From assembly GCF_000720325.1 (NCBI RefSeq), contig NZ_JOJM01000004.1, forward strand, positions 1-64,000: a stretch of 64,000 nt of DNA, written 5' to 3'. Shown here piece after piece: positions 9,755-17,903 of this stretch. The stretch is from Streptomyces sp. NRRL B-1347 (lineage in GTDB: Bacteria > Actinomycetota > Actinomycetes > Streptomycetales > Streptomycetaceae). Both the position numbers and the translations under genes were made by a program. Each line of letters starts with the position of its first letter. The stretch's first letter is position 1. The notes beneath the pieces were generated by a model that saw only the letters and a list, made by a program, of their open reading frames with translations, was not told the DNA's origin and did no database searches.

Positions 9755-12138
9755 CCCGCTCCGCCTACTCCACCCTGCGCGTCCGCGAACAGGGCAGTGT
9801 CCTCTTCGCGCAGATCCACCGGCCCGAGGCGGGCAACGCCATCAACGCCACGCTCGTCCACGAGCTCGACGACGTCTTCGCGCGCGCCGCCCGCGCGGAG
9901 CACACCACCGTCGTCGTCCTCGAAGGACTGCCCGAGGTGTTCTGCTTCGGCGCCGACTTCGGCGTGATCAGCGACGCGGCGCGCACGGGCCAGGACACGT
10001 CCTTCGACCCCGAGCCGATGTTCGAGCTGTTCCGGCGCATGGCCTACGCCGACGTGCTTACCGTCGCGCACGTGCGCGGCAAGGCCAACGCGGGCGGCGT
10101 CGGGCTCGTGGCCGCGTGCGACGTGGTGATCGCCGACGACAGCGCCACCTTCAGCCTCTCCGAGCTGCTCTTCGGCCTGATCCCGGCCGTCGTGCTGCCC
10201 TTCCTGATCCGCAGGACCGGCTTCCAGCGCGCCCACTACCTCGCCGCCACCACCCAGACCGTCGACGCCCGGCAGGCCCACGAGTGGGGGCTCGTCGACG
10301 CGCTCGGCACCCCCAGCGAGGCGCTCCTGAAGCGCCACCTCCAGCGCCTGGGACGGCTCTCGAAGAAGGGCGTCACGCGCTACAAGGCGTACCTGCGCGA
10401 GCTGTCCCCGCTCACCGAGCACACCAAGGACGTCGCGCTCGCCACCAACCGCCAGGTCTTCGGCGACCCCGACAACGTGCGGGCCATCCGGCGCTACGCC
10501 GAAGAGGGCGTCTTCCCCTGGGAGACCGCGACGCCGGACGCCACCGCGACGCCGGACGCCACCGCGACGCCGGACGTCACCGCGACGCCGAACCCGTCCC
10601 CGCAGCCTTCCCCGCCGCAGTCCCCGCAGCCGTCCCCGAGCGAGACCACCGTGGAACCACAGCACCAGCGGGCCACCGCCCCGCCGCCCGCCCTCTCGCC
10701 CCGCGCCCTCGGCAGCCCGCGCTTCCGCGCGGCGCACGGCGTCGACTACGCCTACGCGGCCGGGGCGATGTACAAGGGCATCGCCTCCGTCGACCTGGTC
10801 ACCGCGCTCGGCAACGCGGGCATGCTCGGCTTCTTCGGCACCGGCGGGCTCGCCCTCGACGAGGTCGAGGACGCGATCATCCGCATCAAGAAGGGCCTCG
10901 ACCCCGGCCGCGCCTTCGGCATGAACCTCCTGAACAACCCGGACGACCCCGGCCAGGAGGCCCGCACCGTCGAGCTCTACCTGCGCCACGGCGTGCGCTC
11001 CGTCGAGGCGTCCGCCTATCTGCGGCCCACCCCCGCGCTGGTCCACTACCGCCTCGCGGGCCTCGGCACCGACGCCGAAGGACGCCTCCGCCAGGACCAC
11101 CACATCATCGCCAAGGTGTCGCGCACCGAGGTCGCCGAGCACTTCCTGCGCCCGGCCCCGGCCCCGCTGGTCCGCCGGCTCCTGGACGACGGACTCATCA
11201 CCCCCGAGCAGGCCGAACTCGGCGCCCGCCTCCCGCTGGCGCAGGACCTGTGCGTCGAGGCGGACTCCGCGGGCCACACCGACGGCGGCAACGCCTACGT
11301 CCTGATGCCCGCCATGCGCGCCCTGCGCGACCGCGTGACGCGCGAGCAGGGCTACTCCGAAGAGGGCGGCGAGGCCGCCGTGCGCATCGGCGCCGCGGGC
11401 GGCATCGGCACCCCCGAAGCGGCCCTCGCGGCCCTGACCCTGGGCGCCGACTTCCTCGTCACCGGCTCCATCAACCAGTGCACCGTGGAGGCCGGGACCA
11501 GCGACGCGGTCAAGGACCTCCTCCAGGGCCTCGGCGTGCACGACACCGAGTACGCGCCCGCGGGCGACATGTTCGAGGTCGGCGCCCGCGTCCAGGCGGT
11601 CAGGAAGAGCACGTTCTTCCCCGCCCGCGCCCAGAAGCTGTACGACCTCTACGTACGGCACGACTCCCTCGACGACCTCGACCCGCGCACCCGGGCGACC
11701 CTGGAGAACAAGTACTTCAAGCGCTCCCTCGACGAGGTGTGGGAGGAGACCCGCGCCCACCTGGCACGGCGCCACCCCGCCCGGCTCGCCGAGGTCGAGC
11801 GCAGCCCCAAGCAGAAGATGGCCCACGTCTTCCGCTGGTACTTCGTGCACTCCACGCGCCTGGCGCTGCGCGGCGCCGACCAGCGCGTCGACTACCAGAT
11901 CCACTGCGGACCCGCCCTCGGCGCGTTCAACACCTGGGTGCGCGGCACCGACCTGGAGCCCTGGCGCGGCCGCAGGGTCGACGTCATCGCCGAACGGCTG
12001 CTGCGGGAGACCGCTGCCCTGCTCACCGAGCGCCTGGCCGCTTACGCCGCCCTGGCCGCCGACAGCACACCGCCCTCCTCCGACCCCACCTCCGCCACCG
12101 CCCCCGGCGGACCGGCACCTCTCGCGACGGCTGAGTGA
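9742..12138 (+). CDS. Fusion of ECH1-type enoyl-CoA hydratase and PfaD-type trans-acting enoyl reductase
   Basis: 798 aa in two enzymes. Residues 1 to about 255 are a crotonase-fold dehydratase (LEGLPEVFCFGADF and GGVGLVAACDVVIAD form the oxyanion region), closest in style to ECH1 (PksH/CurE) that dehydrates the HMG adduct. Residues about 325-785 are an FMN-dependent PfaD/2-nitropropane-dioxygenase-type ER (GGIGTPEAALAALTLGADFLVTGSINQ), normally a separate protein or fused to an AT in trans-AT systems. They are joined by a TATPDA-repeat, Pro-rich linker at about 262-300. The fusion suggests the product is saturated after dehydration, or that the ER simply rides with the hydratase. No decarboxylating ECH2 is seen in the window. 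Confidence 0.92.
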   Translation: MDRLTRSAYSTLRVREQGSVLFAQIHRPEAGNAINATLVHELDDVFARAARAEHTTVVVLEGLPEVFCFGADFGVISDAARTGQDTSFDPEPMFELFRRMAYADVLTVAHVRGKANAGGVGLVAACDVVIADDSATFSLSELLFGLIPAVVLPFLIRRTGFQRAHYLAATTQTVDARQAHEWGLVDALGTPSEALLKRHLQRLGRLSKKGVTRYKAYLRELSPLTEHTKDVALATNRQVFGDPDNVRAIRRYAEEGVFPWETATPDATATPDATATPDVTATPNPSPQPSPPQSPQPSPSETTVEPQHQRATAPPPALSPRALGSPRFRAAHGVDYAYAAGAMYKGIASVDLVTALGNAGMLGFFGTGGLALDEVEDAIIRIKKGLDPGRAFGMNLLNNPDDPGQEARTVELYLRHGVRSVEASAYLRPTPALVHYRLAGLGTDAEGRLRQDHHIIAKVSRTEVAEHFLRPAPAPLVRRLLDDGLITPEQAELGARLPLAQDLCVEADSAGHTDGGNAYVLMPAMRALRDRVTREQGYSEEGGEAAVRIGAAGGIGTPEAALAALTLGADFLVTGSINQCTVEAGTSDAVKDLLQGLGVHDTEYAPAGDMFEVGARVQAVRKSTFFPARAQKLYDLYVRHDSLDDLDPRTRATLENKYFKRSLDEVWEETRAHLARRHPARLAEVERSPKQKMAHVFRWYFVHSTRLALRGADQRVDYQIHCGPALGAFNTWVRGTDLEPWRGRRVDVIAERLLRETAALLTERLAAYAALAADSTPPSSDPTSATAPGGPAPLATAE
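10525..10593 (+). repeat. 18-bp tandem repeat coding the inter-domain linker
   Basis: Three full units and one shortened unit of an 18-bp direct repeat (ACCGCGACGCCGGACGCC) encode the hexapeptide T-A-T-P-D-A. They are followed by Pro/Ser-rich codons and form the flexible hinge between the hydratase and reductase domains. Confidence 0.9.
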
Positions 12139-12142
12139 TCAC

Positions 12143-14086
12143 ATGACTTCCGTGTACGTATTCCCCGGGCAGGGCTCCCAGCGCAAGGGCATGGGCAAGG
12201 ACCTGTTCGAGAAGTACCCCGACCTCGTGGCCCGCGCGGACCGGCTGCTCGGCTACTCGCTGCGCGACCTGTGCGTCGACGACCCCGACCGGGTCCTCAA
12301 CCGCACCGAGTACACCCAGCCCGCGCTCTACGCGGTCAGCGCCCTGCAGTACCTCGACCACATCGACTCCGGCGGCGCCCCGCCCGCCGTCGTCGCCGGG
12401 CACAGTCTGGGGGAGTACAGCGCCCTGTTCGCCGCGGGCGCCTTCGACTTCGTCACCGGGCTCGACCTCGTGCGCAGGCGCGGCGAGCTGATGAGCCGCG
12501 CCCCCAAGGGCGCGATGGCCGCCGTGGTCAACCTCGACCAAGAGCGCGTCGCGGAGATCCTGGCCGCGCTGCCGCACTCCGGCATCGACATCGCCAACAT
12601 CAACTCCCGGCAGCAGTGCATCCTCTCCGGCACCTACGACGAGGTCCACGCCCCGGACGTCCGCGAGGCCTACACCGCGGCGGGAGCCAGGTTCATCCCG
12701 CTCAACGTGAGCGCGGCCTTCCACTCGCGCTGCATGACCGAGGTCCAGGAGGAGTTCGCGCGCCATCTGTCGGGCGTCGCGTTCCGCCCGCTGCGGATCC
12801 CCGTGATCGCCAACTGCACGGCCCGGCCGTACCCGACGACCGGCTACTCCGACCTGCTGGTGCGGCAGATATCGAGCCCCGTGCGGTGGTACGAGTCCCT
12901 CTCCCTGCTCCTTGCGCGCGGCCACGACGAGTTCCGCGAGATCGGCCCCGGCGACGTACTCACCAAGCTCACCGCCAAGATCCGCGAGGAGCCGCTGGCC
13001 GTCGAGGAACCGCCGGCCGCCGAGGCGCCCGCCGCGCCCCAGGCGCCCCCGGCCCCCGCCGCGCCCCGCCCGGCCCCGCACCGGACCCTGCGGCGCCCCG
13101 AGGTCGTCTTCATGTACGGCGGCCAGGGCACGCAGTACTACCGCATGGGGCAGGAGCTGTACGACACCCACCCGGCGTTCCGGGACGCCATGGACCGGTG
13201 CAGCGCGCTGTACGAGGCGGCACAGGGCACCTCCCTCGTCGCCGCGATGCACGACAGCACCCGGCGCGGCCAGGACTTCGACGACGTCCTGCACACGCAC
13301 GCGGCGCTCTACAGCGTCGGCTGGAGCCTCACCGAGGCCCTGCGCGCGGAGGGCTTCCACCCCGACGCGGTCCTCGGCCACAGCCTCGGCGAGTACGTCG
13401 CGGCCACCGTCGCCGGGGCGATGTCCTTCGAGGACGGCCTCGACCTCGTGATGAAGCAGGCCCACCTCCTCGACCTGCGCTGCCGTCCCGGCGGCATGCT
13501 GAGCGTCCTCGCCCCGCCCTCGCTCTACCAGCGGCGGCGCGACCTGTTCGCCGGACTCGCCCTGGCGGGCGTCAACTTCACCGGCGACACCACCGGCAAC
13601 TTCGTCGTCAGCGGCGAGGCCGAGCGCGTCACCGAGGCCCGCGCCGCGCTCGACCGGGAAGGGGTGATCGCCGTCCGCCTCCCGGTGCGCCACGGCTTCC
13701 ACTCCGGCCTCCTCGACGACATCCGGCAGGAGTGCCGGAGCCTGGGACGCGCGGTCGCGGTGAACTCGCCCACCCTGCCGGTGTATTCGTGCGCGTACGC
13801 GGCAGAGCTGGACGGCGCGGCGCTGACCGGCTGGGACGACTACGCGTGGGACGTCGTCCGGGGCCGCGTGCGCTTCGACGAGCTGATGGCCACCGCGTTC
13901 CGCGACCCGGCGCGCCACTACTTCGTCGACCTGAGCGCCAGCGGCTCCTTCGTCAACTTCCTCAAGCACGGCTACGGCCCCGACTACCGGGGCGCGTTCG
14001 CGATCAACCAGTTCGGCAACAACACGGCGTCGATGCGCCGTCTGCGCGAGGGCCTGGAGCAGGCCGTCCAGCCCGCCCTCGTCTGA
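12143..14086 (+). CDS. Trans-acting acyltransferase-acyl hydrolase didomain (AT-AH)
   Basis: 647 aa with two FabD-like domains separated by an Ala/Pro linker (about 290-315). Domain 1 (1-285) has GHSLGEY (S88) and SAAFHSRCM, an acyltransferase expected to load malonyl units on AT-less PKS modules. Domain 2 (320-640) starts with GGQGTQYYRMGQELY and has GHSLGEY (S414) and RHGFHSG. The QYYxMG opening is characteristic of PksD/PedC-type acyl hydrolases that clear stalled acyl chains. The gene begins 4 bp after the preceding stop and ends the operon just before a strong hairpin. It is good evidence that the missing upstream PKS is of the trans-AT class. Confidence 0.92.
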   Translation: MTSVYVFPGQGSQRKGMGKDLFEKYPDLVARADRLLGYSLRDLCVDDPDRVLNRTEYTQPALYAVSALQYLDHIDSGGAPPAVVAGHSLGEYSALFAAGAFDFVTGLDLVRRRGELMSRAPKGAMAAVVNLDQERVAEILAALPHSGIDIANINSRQQCILSGTYDEVHAPDVREAYTAAGARFIPLNVSAAFHSRCMTEVQEEFARHLSGVAFRPLRIPVIANCTARPYPTTGYSDLLVRQISSPVRWYESLSLLLARGHDEFREIGPGDVLTKLTAKIREEPLAVEEPPAAEAPAAPQAPPAPAAPRPAPHRTLRRPEVVFMYGGQGTQYYRMGQELYDTHPAFRDAMDRCSALYEAAQGTSLVAAMHDSTRRGQDFDDVLHTHAALYSVGWSLTEALRAEGFHPDAVLGHSLGEYVAATVAGAMSFEDGLDLVMKQAHLLDLRCRPGGMLSVLAPPSLYQRRRDLFAGLALAGVNFTGDTTGNFVVSGEAERVTEARAALDREGVIAVRLPVRHGFHSGLLDDIRQECRSLGRAVAVNSPTLPVYSCAYAAELDGAALTGWDDYAWDVVRGRVRFDELMATAFRDPARHYFVDLSASGSFVNFLKHGYGPDYRGAFAINQFGNNTASMRRLREGLEQAVQPALV

Positions 14087-14101
14087 CCCCGGGAACGGCA
14101 A

Positions 14102-14133
14102 AGGGGGCTCACCGCCGCGGCAGTGAGCCCCCT
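14102..14133. terminator. Bidirectional hairpin terminator closing the trans-AT operon
   Basis: An 11-bp perfect stem (AGGGGGCTCAC with GTGAGCCCCCT) around a ten-base loop lies 16 bases after the acyltransferase stop and 36 bases from the end of the convergent P450, so it can serve both genes. Confidence 0.85.
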
Positions 14134-14168
14134 GACGCCTTCTCAGGCGGGCACTCGGATCAGGCCGG

Positions 14169-15404
14169 TCAGCCGACCGACACCGGCAGCGAGGCCACGC
14201 CGCGCACGTTGATGCGGCCGTTCCAGGTCACGTCGCCCGCGAGGGACAGGTCCGGGAACCGCTTCAGCATCCGCTCGAAGGTGACGCTCGCCTCCAGGCG
14301 CGCCAGGGCCGCACCCAGGCAGTGGTGCGAGCCGGAGCCGAACGCCAGGTGGGCGCGCGCGCCTTCGCGGTCGAGGCGCAGCGTGTCCGCGTCCTCGCCC
14401 CAGCGCGCGGGGTCGCGGTTCGCGGAGGCGAGGGCGGCGACCACCATCGAGCCCGGGGGGATCTCGACGCCGCTGAGCACGGTCGGTTCGAGGGTGATGC
14501 GGCGGCTCGACTGCAACGGGCTGTCGTAGCGCAGCAGTTCGTCGACGGCGTTGGGCATCAGGTCCGCGTCCGCGCGCAGCGCGGCGAGCTGCTCGGGGTG
14601 GCGAAGCAGCGCGTGGGTGCCGTTGGCGAGCAGGTTCACGGTCGTCTCGTGGCCCGCGATGTACAGCAGCTGGATCTGCGCGACCAGCTCGTCGTCGCTG
14701 AGCTTGTCGCCGTCCTCCTCGGCCTCGATGAGGGCCGTCATGAGGTCGTCGGCGGGGTTGCGCCGCTTCCAGGCGATCATCTCGGAGGTGAGGACGGCCA
14801 GTTCGGCGTCCGCGTTCTCGATCTCCTGCATGACGGCCGGGTCGGCGACGGGCTCAAGGGAGCGGACGATCGTGCCGCTCAGCTCCTGGATCCGCTCGTG
14901 GTCGGTGGGCGGGGCGCCCAGCATCTCCGCGATCACCGTGAACGGCAGCGGCGACGCGAGCGCGGGCACCAGGTCCGCGCCGCCCGCCGCGGCGATCTTG
15001 TCGAGCATGCCGTCGACGAGCTCGCCGATGCGCGGCGCGAGCGCCTGGATCGACTTCGGCGTGAACGCCTTCTGCACCAGGCGGCGCAGCCGGGTGTGGT
15101 CCGGGGCGTCCCGGTCGATCATCGAGAAGCCGTCGATGAGCGGAGTCTTGCGCGACTCGTCCTTCTGCCGCAGGTTCTCCAGCGCGCCGGAGTTCACGTT
15201 GCGCAGTTCGACCGACGCGCCCGAGCGCAGCAGCCCGAACACGTCCTCGTACCGGGTGACCACCCAGAACCCCAGGGGGTGCGGATAGACCGGGGCGACT
15301 TCGCGGAGCGTCGCGTACTGCGGGTACGGATTGTCGGTGAACCCCTCGGCGAAGGGGTTGAACAGCGGTATCTGCTGTTCCTGAGGGAGAGCGCCCCCGG
15401 TCAT
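14169..15404 (-). CDS. Cytochrome P450
   Basis: 411-aa bacterial class I P450. The I-helix oxygen motif is AGHETT and the heme-binding loop is FGSGSHHCLG with Cys362 as thiolate ligand; ExxR occurs in DELLRYDSP. The ATG at 15404 is preceded by AAGGAG, so it is preferred over an upstream in-frame ATG. It converges on the trans-AT operon across a shared terminator and has no ferredoxin partner next to it. It may tailor the polyketide-peptide, or it may be an unrelated neighbour marking the cluster edge; the sequence does not decide. Confidence 0.93.
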   Translation of the reverse strand: MTGGALPQEQQIPLFNPFAEGFTDNPYPQYATLREVAPVYPHPLGFWVVTRYEDVFGLLRSGASVELRNVNSGALENLRQKDESRKTPLIDGFSMIDRDAPDHTRLRRLVQKAFTPKSIQALAPRIGELVDGMLDKIAAAGGADLVPALASPLPFTVIAEMLGAPPTDHERIQELSGTIVRSLEPVADPAVMQEIENADAELAVLTSEMIAWKRRNPADDLMTALIEAEEDGDKLSDDELVAQIQLLYIAGHETTVNLLANGTHALLRHPEQLAALRADADLMPNAVDELLRYDSPLQSSRRITLEPTVLSGVEIPPGSMVVAALASANRDPARWGEDADTLRLDREGARAHLAFGSGSHHCLGAALARLEASVTFERMLKRFPDLSLAGDVTWNGRINVRGVASLPVSVG

Positions 15405-15587
15405 CTCGTGCTCCTTGTGGTGGCACCGGCTGGAGGGACCCCCCGACGGTGGTCCATGCGGATCCACCGCCTCGGCCCTCGGCCCCGGCTGGATGAGAGT
15501 TCGCAGGTCACAGTAGTGACGCCGGGAGGACCGGTGACACGTGACCAGGATGAGAGCAGGAGAGTACCCGGCGTAGCCGGGCCGACA

Positions 15588-16415
15588 CTAGGCCGTCCAG
15601 TGGGAGGGGCGCTCCAGCGGGTGGGGGACCTTCGTCCGGGCGTCGCCCCGCGCGGCGTTCAGCTGGGGCTGGGTGAGGAACAGCGCGCCGCGCAGATCCG
15701 CGCCGCACAGGTTCGTGTCCCGCATGTCCGCGCCGATCAGGTCGGCGTCGCGCAGGTCGGCGTCCGACAGGTCGGCCGCGATGAGCAGGGCGCCGCGCAT
15801 GCTGGCGCCGCGCAGCTTCGCGCCGCGCAGCCGGGAGCCCATGAGGTTGGCGCCGCGGTGGTTCTTCTTGCGGCCCGGGACCGCCGCCCGGGCCAGTTCG
15901 CTGGCGCGGAGCAGCAGCGGGTTCACCTCACCGCGCAGCGCGTCCACGTCGACGGCGAGCAGCGTCTCGACCGTGTCCCGGGTGAGCGCGTCGATCCGCT
16001 CGTACGCGCCGCGCAGCTCCCGGTGGACGGGCCGGGCCGCGGACAGGTCCAGGGCCTGCGCGGTGTACTTCAGGAGCTCCTGGAGCTGTCGTACGACGGG
16101 GAAGACCTCGTACATCGCGCGGGCCGAGTCCGGCTCCTCGCGCCAGCTGACGCCCTTGAACGTGACCTGGGAGACCTTCTGGCCCGCGCCGAAGCAGTCG
16201 AAGACCGTACAGCCGTTGTAGCCCTTGTCGCGCAGCCGCTCGTGGATCCCGCAGCGGAAGTCCTCCTGGAGGTTTCCGCACGGCGTGCCGGCGGACTTGT
16301 TCACCGGGAAGTCCGACGAGCGCGAGAAGGGCAGCGCCACGCAGCACAGACCGAAGCAGCTCCCGCAGTCGGCCTGCAGGTCGGGCTGGGCGGCGTGCGA
16401 GGTGCGCTCGGACAA
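15588..16415 (-). CDS. Cys-rich N-terminal domain plus pentapeptide-repeat protein
   Basis: 275 aa. The N-terminal about 90 residues are cysteine-rich (CGSCFGLCC, then TPCGNL, FRCGIH, NGCTVFDCFG), suggesting metal or Fe-S binding. The C-terminal part has about fourteen A(D/N)LXX pentapeptide repeats (for example GANLMGSRLRGAKLRGA). The TTG at 16415 is chosen because AGGAG lies 9 bases upstream and no ATG fits the conserved start; reading further upstream gives only low-complexity Arg/Pro sequence. The function is unknown: pentapeptide repeats form a right-handed beta-helix with various binding roles. Confidence 0.85.
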   Translation of the reverse strand: MSERTSHAAQPDLQADCGSCFGLCCVALPFSRSSDFPVNKSAGTPCGNLQEDFRCGIHERLRDKGYNGCTVFDCFGAGQKVSQVTFKGVSWREEPDSARAMYEVFPVVRQLQELLKYTAQALDLSAARPVHRELRGAYERIDALTRDTVETLLAVDVDALRGEVNPLLLRASELARAAVPGRKKNHRGANLMGSRLRGAKLRGASMRGALLIAADLSDADLRDADLIGADMRDTNLCGADLRGALFLTQPQLNAARGDARTKVPHPLERPSHWTA

Positions 16416-16576
16416 GACGGTGGCTCCTGAGGGGCGTGCGGCGGCGTGCGGTGGTCGTACGCCTCCATTGTCCCTCGTACGTCGACCGCGACGGTACGAG
16501 GGCCCAAGGGGGCGCACTCGGGACGGGAGGGCCGGTCAGGTCACGGACGGGGGCGCGGGGCGCCCCGGTCCCGTGC

Positions 16577-16984
16577 TCAGGCCTGCGCGGCCTTCGCCGC
16601 CTTCTCGGCCTGCTCCGCCTTCTTCGCCTTGAGGCGGACCGTCTCCTTGCGGACCTCGGCCTGCGTGGCGCGCTCGCGCTCCAGCCACTCGGGGCGCTCT
16701 TCCTTCAGCGCGTCGATCTGCTGCGTGGTGAGGGGCTCCGTGATGCCGCCGCGGGCGAGGCCCGACACGGAGACGCCCAGCTTCGCGGCGACGACCGGGC
16801 GGGGGTGCGGGCCGTTCTGGCGCAGGTCGCGCAGCCACTGGGGCGGGTCGGCCTGCAGGGCGTTGAGCTCGGTCCGCGAGACGACACCCTCCTGGAACTC
16901 GGCGGGGGTGGCCTCGAGGTACACACCCAGCTTCTTCGCCGCGGTGGCGGGCTTCATGGTCTGGGTGGAGTGGTGCGACGTCAT
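16577..16984 (-). CDS. DUF5997 family protein
   Basis: 135 aa, beginning MTSHHSTQTMKPATAAKKLGVYLEATP and ending in an Ala/Lys/Glu helix. The ATG at 16984 fits the conserved start of this actinobacterial family; an upstream in-frame start adds unrelated residues. The middle has two short helix-turn-helix-like stretches (FQEGVVSRTELNAL and VAAKLGVSVSGLARGGITEPL). It is divergent from a LysR-substrate-domain gene, the usual arrangement for this pair. The function is not established. Confidence 0.85.
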   Translation of the reverse strand: MTSHHSTQTMKPATAAKKLGVYLEATPAEFQEGVVSRTELNALQADPPQWLRDLRQNGPHPRPVVAAKLGVSVSGLARGGITEPLTTQQIDALKEERPEWLERERATQAEVRKETVRLKAKKAEQAEKAAKAAQA

Positions 16985-17090
16985 AGGACCAGGGTATCGA
17001 GCGAATGCGCGACCGCTGACCACGGCGGGCCCGTCGCCGCCCGCACCCTCCGGCGGGTCGGCCGCCGACTACGGGCGGTAGTCTGGCGAG

Positions 17091-17879
17091 GTGACAGGCT
17101 CGGAAGACTCTCCCGCGTTCCGGCTCGCCTACGTGCCAGGCGTGACGCCCTCGAAGTGGGTGCGCATCTGGAACGAGCGGCTGCCCGACGTCCCCCTGAC
17201 CCTCGCCCAGGTGCCCGCCACCGAGGTCTGCGAGGTCCTGCGGAAGGGCGATGCCGACGCGGGATTCGTACGGCTTCCGGTCGACGGGGAGGACCTCAGC
17301 GCGATCCCTCTCTACGAGGAGACGACGGTGGTCGTGGTCCCCAAGGACCACCTCTTCGCGGCGGCCGACGAGGTGGCCGTGGCGGACCTCGCCGACGAGC
17401 TGGTGCTGCACCCCCTGGACGACCCCCTGGAGTGGGAGCGTCCGCCGGGCCGCCCCGCCCTCGAGCGCCCCGCCACGACCGCCGACGCCGTCGAGCTGGT
17501 GGCGGCGGGCATCGGCCTGCTGATCGTCCCCCAGTCCCTGGCGCGGCTGCACCACCGCAAGGACCTCACGTACCGCACGATCACGGACGTCCCCACGTCC
17601 CGCGTGGCGCTCTCGTGGCCCCAGGAGGCCACGACCGACCTGGTGGACGACTTCATCGGCATCGTCCGCGGCCGCACCGTCAACAGCACCCGGGGCCGCC
17701 GCGCCGAGCCCGAGCCGAAGGCCAAGCGCCCGGAGAAGGGCGGCGCCCGACGGCAGCAGCCCGCCGGGGGCAAGGGCGGCGGCGGCCGGGGCACCGGCAA
17801 GCCGTCCGCCAAGAACGCGCGCCGGGGCTCCGGCGGCCCGAAGGGCGTCAAGGGCGGCAAGCCGCGCCGCAGGCCGTAG
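17091..17879 (+). CDS. LysR-type substrate-binding domain protein without DNA-binding domain, basic C-terminal tail
   Basis: 262 aa. Residues 5-190 match the periplasmic-binding-like effector domain of LysR regulators (RLAYVPGVTPSKWVRIW, then EETTVVVVPKDHLFA and VAAGIGLLIVPQSLARL). There is no N-terminal winged helix. The last about 70 residues are Lys/Arg/Gly-rich (KGGKPRRRP at the end), which could bind nucleic acid non-specifically. GTG start at 17091. It is divergent from the DUF5997 gene with a 106-bp shared promoter region. The lack of HTH is seen directly; any regulatory role is inferred. Confidence 0.85.
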   Translation: MTGSEDSPAFRLAYVPGVTPSKWVRIWNERLPDVPLTLAQVPATEVCEVLRKGDADAGFVRLPVDGEDLSAIPLYEETTVVVVPKDHLFAAADEVAVADLADELVLHPLDDPLEWERPPGRPALERPATTADAVELVAAGIGLLIVPQSLARLHHRKDLTYRTITDVPTSRVALSWPQEATTDLVDDFIGIVRGRTVNSTRGRRAEPEPKAKRPEKGGARRQQPAGGKGGGGRGTGKPSAKNARRGSGGPKGVKGGKPRRRP

Positions 17880-17903
17880 CGTCCCGCGGTCCCGCTCCGC
17901 GCG

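Noticed and set aside
14169..15404. P450 as a definite member of the trans-AT cluster
   Set aside because: Adjacent but convergent across a terminator, with ordinary genes beyond it; membership is left open.
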